Assembly: GCA_002786065.1 (NCBI GenBank)
Contig: NHNY01000004.1
Coordinates: 1,116,001 to 1,180,000, forward strand
Length of the DNA: 64,000 bases
Source: Microcyclospora pomicola
Lineage: Eukaryota > Ascomycota > Dothideomycetes > Capnodiales
Reading direction: 5' to 3'
Made by a program: the position numbers and the translations under genes. This document shows, piece after piece, positions 60,915 to 64,000 of the stretch. The stretch's first letter is position 1; the number at the start of each line of letters is the position of its first letter. The notes beneath the pieces were generated by a model. The model was not told the DNA's origin. It saw only the letters and a list, made by a program, of their open reading frames with translations, and did no database searches.

Positions 60915-63227
60915 TCATGGCGCCTTCACCTTGCTTGCGCGGCCATCCCACACATCTTTGGCGTCCGCGAACATGGCTCGAGCCTTAACCTTGCTCTTCA
61001 GTCTGGCACACAGTAGGAATGCCCCGCTCAGCTTGCGGTGCAGACTGTATGTCTCCTCTGGTGGTGGCGCCAGTCTTTCTCTCAGCATCAACCCAATGTT
61101 CTCCCTCACCCTGTCCGTGATGGTCTGGTCCTCGAAGTCGTAGACCACAGGCGCATTCTCCACGAACGGTTCGGCGAGCGTCATGATCGAATCGACGTGC
61201 GCCTTGAGCATGTCGTTGCTCTCGCGACCTGTCAGGTATCCGAGTTGGATAGACAGATCTTTGCACGCCGTCCGGTCATTCTTTGATGCCGCAATCAGAA
61301 GAGACACGTACGGCTCTACAAACTCGTCGGGAAAGTCTCGGCTGGCTCCGAAATCGAGCAGCTCAAGTTTCTTGGTCGAGCGGTTGTACAAAAAGTTCGT
61401 CCAGTTGGGGTCGGTCTGCATGAAGCGCCATTCCATAAGCTCTCGCAGTGAGAGTCGTAGAATCTGCGTTCCTATCCAATCACGCTCCTCCTGTGTCAGA
61501 TCGTGGATCTTCGCCACCGCCGTGCCCGTCAAGAATTCAGCCGTCAGCACATCTGGACCTGAAGCTTCCGCGTAGATGGTCGGGACGGTGAAGAACTCTT
61601 GTTCGTCTGCCACAAGGTCCTTGAATCGTATACATGCTTTCGCTTCGCGCTCGTAATCACACTCCCAGCCCAGCTCAGTACGTGCATTTGCAATGGTCTT
61701 GTCCAGAAACAAGCCCTTTGGCAATAGACGGCTGGCCGTGAGCAACAGTGTAAGATTATTCAAGTCTGAATCGATGCTGTTACGAACTCCAGGATACTGA
61801 ATTTTGACAGCGACATCCATGCCGTTTGATGCGAGGGTGGCCTTATGGACCTGACCGATGGAGGCTGCAGCAAAAGGCTTCTCCTCAAAGCGCGAGAAGA
61901 GATCACGCCATTCCGGTCCCAAGCTCCGGACCAGCACTTGGTCACGTTGCGAAGGCGGCATGTAATCTGCGCTGTCCTGCACTCTTTGCAAAATGGTGTT
62001 GATGGTCGCTGGAAGGACTTTAGAGTCTTGGAAACTAATCATTTGTCCCAACTTCAATGCGGCTCCACGCATTCTACTTAGCTTGGTTACCAATCGATTG
62101 ATGTTGCCTTCGCTGAGCAGGAGACTGCCAGTACTAGCACCACCGCCGATACGTCGGAAGCTCTCTCCAACAGCGCCAAATGCCATACTGGTGGCGAGCC
62201 CTCCATACTGCCACAGTCGGCCGAACCGCGAAGATGGGACACGAGACTCACGCATCTCATACGCTGAAGTAGGTGGTTGTTCAGTCGCAGTCCCAACATC
62301 CTGCGTCTCTTGGGCGAGTGATGCAGCGAGCTGCTGAGTTTCGTGGTCCTCGGTAGGCGAGATCTGCGCCGACCGTGGTTGCTCTTGTCCTACCGCTGGG
62401 GTTGACTGTAGCTTTTCCTCTTGTTGTCTCTGAGCGGCCAACATCTCTGGTAACGGCTTGGGAGGCAGCTTTTGTCTGCCAGCGTAAGGATTCTCGGCGT
62501 TCTTGGAGGACTGTCCTAGGATTTTCGACACTCGTGGACTGTGGAAGATCTGTGTTTCAATGCCTTCTGGCACGTCCTCTGAAGCGACAGCTCCATCGCT
62601 TCCCGCACTGTAGTAGACATCCTGGTTCATGTCACCCGCGGCAACATGCACATCGCCGCGTTGAGTGCCTGCTGCATGACGTGGGACTTTTGTCCGTGGA
62701 AGCGATGACAAGCCTGACGACAATGCATCACTTCGATCGCTGAAAGTGTCTCGACCCGCGGAGTCGTTCGGTGACCCTTCAGCATCAGCTGGATAGGCCG
62801 GTATCTGCCCTTCCGCTCGACGCTGCAGCTCGCGCCTTCGTAATGAAGACAGTGTACCGTCATCCACCACCCGCCCATCAACAGCTTCCGCCTCTCGAGA
62901 AGCAGAACCTGCAGCTTGCACTACATCGCCGACAACACTAGAGATCTTCTCTCCCGCCTCAGTCTTTTGTGCGGTCTGAAATATGTCCTCGGCCTGCTGC
63001 TGTCCCTGCTGCCAGGTCGGTCCCGTCTCGTTGAAGCGTTTAGCCAACTCATACGCAGCGCTCGCTGTGACTGTAACCCGATCTGCCTGACTCTTGACCG
63101 CCCTTCCCACACCCGACGTCTTGGTATACAGTTCCCATTGCTCTCGCCGTATGGCGAAATGCTGTTTGGCTACCGATGTGCCGGCATTGAACAATTTCGC
63201 CGCATCCAGTAATCTTTTGCCTGCCAT
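60915..63227 (-). CDS. COQ8: COQ8/ADCK-type atypical kinase-like ATPase
   Basis: One exon of 770 residues. COQ8 (ABC1) is the mitochondrial ATPase of the UbiB family required to assemble the coenzyme Q synthesis complex. The N-terminal 300 residues are a low-complexity targeting and linker region. The family core follows: RLWQYGGLATSMAFGAVGES, the KxGQ motif in ALKLGQMISFQDSKVLP, the alanine-rich loop FAAASIGQVHKATL (replacing the glycine loop), lysine in VAVKIQYPGV, the ExD-type TELGWECDYEREAKA, catalytic QTDPNWTNFLYN and LLDFGASRDF. The N-terminal extension before the core is longer than in yeast (501 residues). The ATG at 63227 begins MAGKRLLDAAKLFNAG, compatible with a mitochondrial presequence. 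Confidence 0.94.
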   Translation of the reverse strand: MAGKRLLDAAKLFNAGTSVAKQHFAIRREQWELYTKTSGVGRAVKSQADRVTVTASAAYELAKRFNETGPTWQQGQQQAEDIFQTAQKTEAGEKISSVVGDVVQAAGSASREAEAVDGRVVDDGTLSSLRRRELQRRAEGQIPAYPADAEGSPNDSAGRDTFSDRSDALSSGLSSLPRTKVPRHAAGTQRGDVHVAAGDMNQDVYYSAGSDGAVASEDVPEGIETQIFHSPRVSKILGQSSKNAENPYAGRQKLPPKPLPEMLAAQRQQEEKLQSTPAVGQEQPRSAQISPTEDHETQQLAASLAQETQDVGTATEQPPTSAYEMRESRVPSSRFGRLWQYGGLATSMAFGAVGESFRRIGGGASTGSLLLSEGNINRLVTKLSRMRGAALKLGQMISFQDSKVLPATINTILQRVQDSADYMPPSQRDQVLVRSLGPEWRDLFSRFEEKPFAAASIGQVHKATLASNGMDVAVKIQYPGVRNSIDSDLNNLTLLLTASRLLPKGLFLDKTIANARTELGWECDYEREAKACIRFKDLVADEQEFFTVPTIYAEASGPDVLTAEFLTGTAVAKIHDLTQEERDWIGTQILRLSLRELMEWRFMQTDPNWTNFLYNRSTKKLELLDFGASRDFPDEFVEPYVSLLIAASKNDRTACKDLSIQLGYLTGRESNDMLKAHVDSIMTLAEPFVENAPVVYDFEDQTITDRVRENIGLMLRERLAPPPEETYSLHRKLSGAFLLCARLKSKVKARAMFADAKDVWDGRASKVKAP

Positions 63228-64000
63228 GCGTGCTGGTGCAAAGTCCAGACGGCTGGAACTTTATCTTATTGACCGCGCATTGTCTTCGGCCTCTTTGTGT
63301 TCAGTCCCACCCCAGGATATGCTGTACTCGACGGATGGATCTCTGCTGCCAATGATGTCAATCACGGACATTGACAAGCACATATGTGTAGCCACTAGCT
63401 CCGAAGGGGAAGCGACGCCGAGTGTAGAGCTCTAGACTATGTCAGTGGAGTATTCTATAGCATACCGAACTCGAGCCCACCCAGTCTCCATCTCTATAAG
63501 CATTACTAAACCACTCTTTGTGAGTATTGTATGCTTGAGAGGGTATGCAGTGTCATGCTATTGGTGAGTTGAGCGTTTTACGGTGTTGGCCAGAAGGCCT
63601 CGAAAGACCCAGAGTTCCGGCGCATTCGGTGATCCAGCTGATCGACCTGTGCGCTGTTCACGACGTACGCTCCAGCAGCTTCGTTCGAGCGCGGCAGTAA
63701 TCTGCTCGATTTCGGCTATCCGCATGCATGGAATACGTGGTCGTATCAGCAATCATGCTCGCCGAAAATGAGACGGTCCTGCATGAGACGCTGCATTTTT
63801 TTAGTACACCCGAGGCGATGAAGCCGGAGACGAGCCCGCAGATCCATCCTAGAGCTCTACCGGTTCGGAGCTCTGCACTTCAACGGTGCATACACTGCTC
63901 ACATACAGTGATAAGCAGTCGATGTGTTGAGCCCGATCTATCACCTTCCCGTATCGTACGGAAGGGTTGGGTGAGTCCGGACTGGTGCACAAGAATGACC
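63228..64000. other. Right flank: COQ8 promoter region
   Basis: This 773-bp end segment contains the COQ8 5' region. Short frames on both strands show no family features. Confidence 0.5.

Noticed and set aside
1-64000. Biosynthetic cluster, mobile element, virus-derived element or CRISPR-like array
   Set aside because: Reading both strands showed no polyketide or peptide synthetase, transposase, reverse transcriptase, terminal repeats or spaced direct repeats; gene content is mainly housekeeping.

Overview
The window looks like a euchromatic chromosome segment of a filamentous ascomycete (Pezizomycotina). Genes are split by short GT-AG introns, mostly 48-190 nt, with CTNAC-type branch sites. 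Large single-exon genes such as THO2 and GCN2 alternate with genes that carry short introns. Protein lengths and disordered tails are typical of moulds. A dothideomycete (Mycosphaerellales-like) host is my inference from overall protein flavour, not a demonstrated placement.

Layout. 0.35-2.7 kb: a DUF2841/YDR124W-type helical-bundle protein (minus). 2.7-6.7 kb: a gene-poor stretch. 6.7-12.1 kb: a YCF1-type vacuolar ABCC transporter (minus). 12.5-14.2 kb: a small conserved membrane protein (plus) facing the methionine-salvage enzyme acireductone dioxygenase (minus). 14.8-21.9 kb: THO2. 22.9-23.4 kb: a thioredoxin-fold protein without cysteines. 24.8-27.8 kb: RAD16. 28.6-29.4 kb: an unidentified protein. 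30.3-30.5 kb: the 25-residue ribosomal protein eL41. 30.8-32.9 kb: an FHA-domain kinase. 33.2-34.9 kb: aspartokinase HOM3. 35.8-37.6 kb: the Cdk9-type kinase BUR1. 38.1-38.3 kb: a 59-residue complex I subunit (NDUFB2 type). 38.8-40.1 kb: RPA49. 40.4-41.2 kb: a promethin/LDAF1-type lipid-droplet protein. 41.9-44.1 kb: PEX3. 44.4-49.0 kb: GCN2. 49.8-51.7 kb: a frameshifted amidase. 52.4-54.4 kb: an S9 peptidase. 54.6-55.7 kb: PIG-P. 56.2-57.3 kb: the N-terminal amidase NTA1. 57.8-58.2 kb: eL39. 58.8-59.9 kb: an IPC mannosyltransferase. 60.9-63.2 kb: COQ8.

How the genes work together. Most are housekeeping genes: transcription and mRNP export (THO2, BUR1, RPA49), translation and its control (eL39, eL41, GCN2), amino-acid metabolism (HOM3, ADI1), respiration (NDUFB2, COQ8), and membrane or lipid biology (YCF1, LDAF1-like, PEX3, PIG-P, SUR1-like). 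One regulatory thread is plausible: GCN2 activates the cross-pathway transcription factor, and the HOM3 promoter carries two GCN4/CPC1-like motifs.

I found no secondary-metabolite cluster, CRISPR array, recognisable transposon or virus-derived element, and no convincing new multi-gene system. The most rewarding observations are the hidden eL41 gene, a pair of microexons in YCF1, the cysteine-free thioredoxin fold, the repeat-bearing PEX3 tail and the amidase frameshift. Splice sites were assigned by eye from consensus and frame continuity. In every multi-exon gene except the amidase the coding exons sum to a multiple of three.
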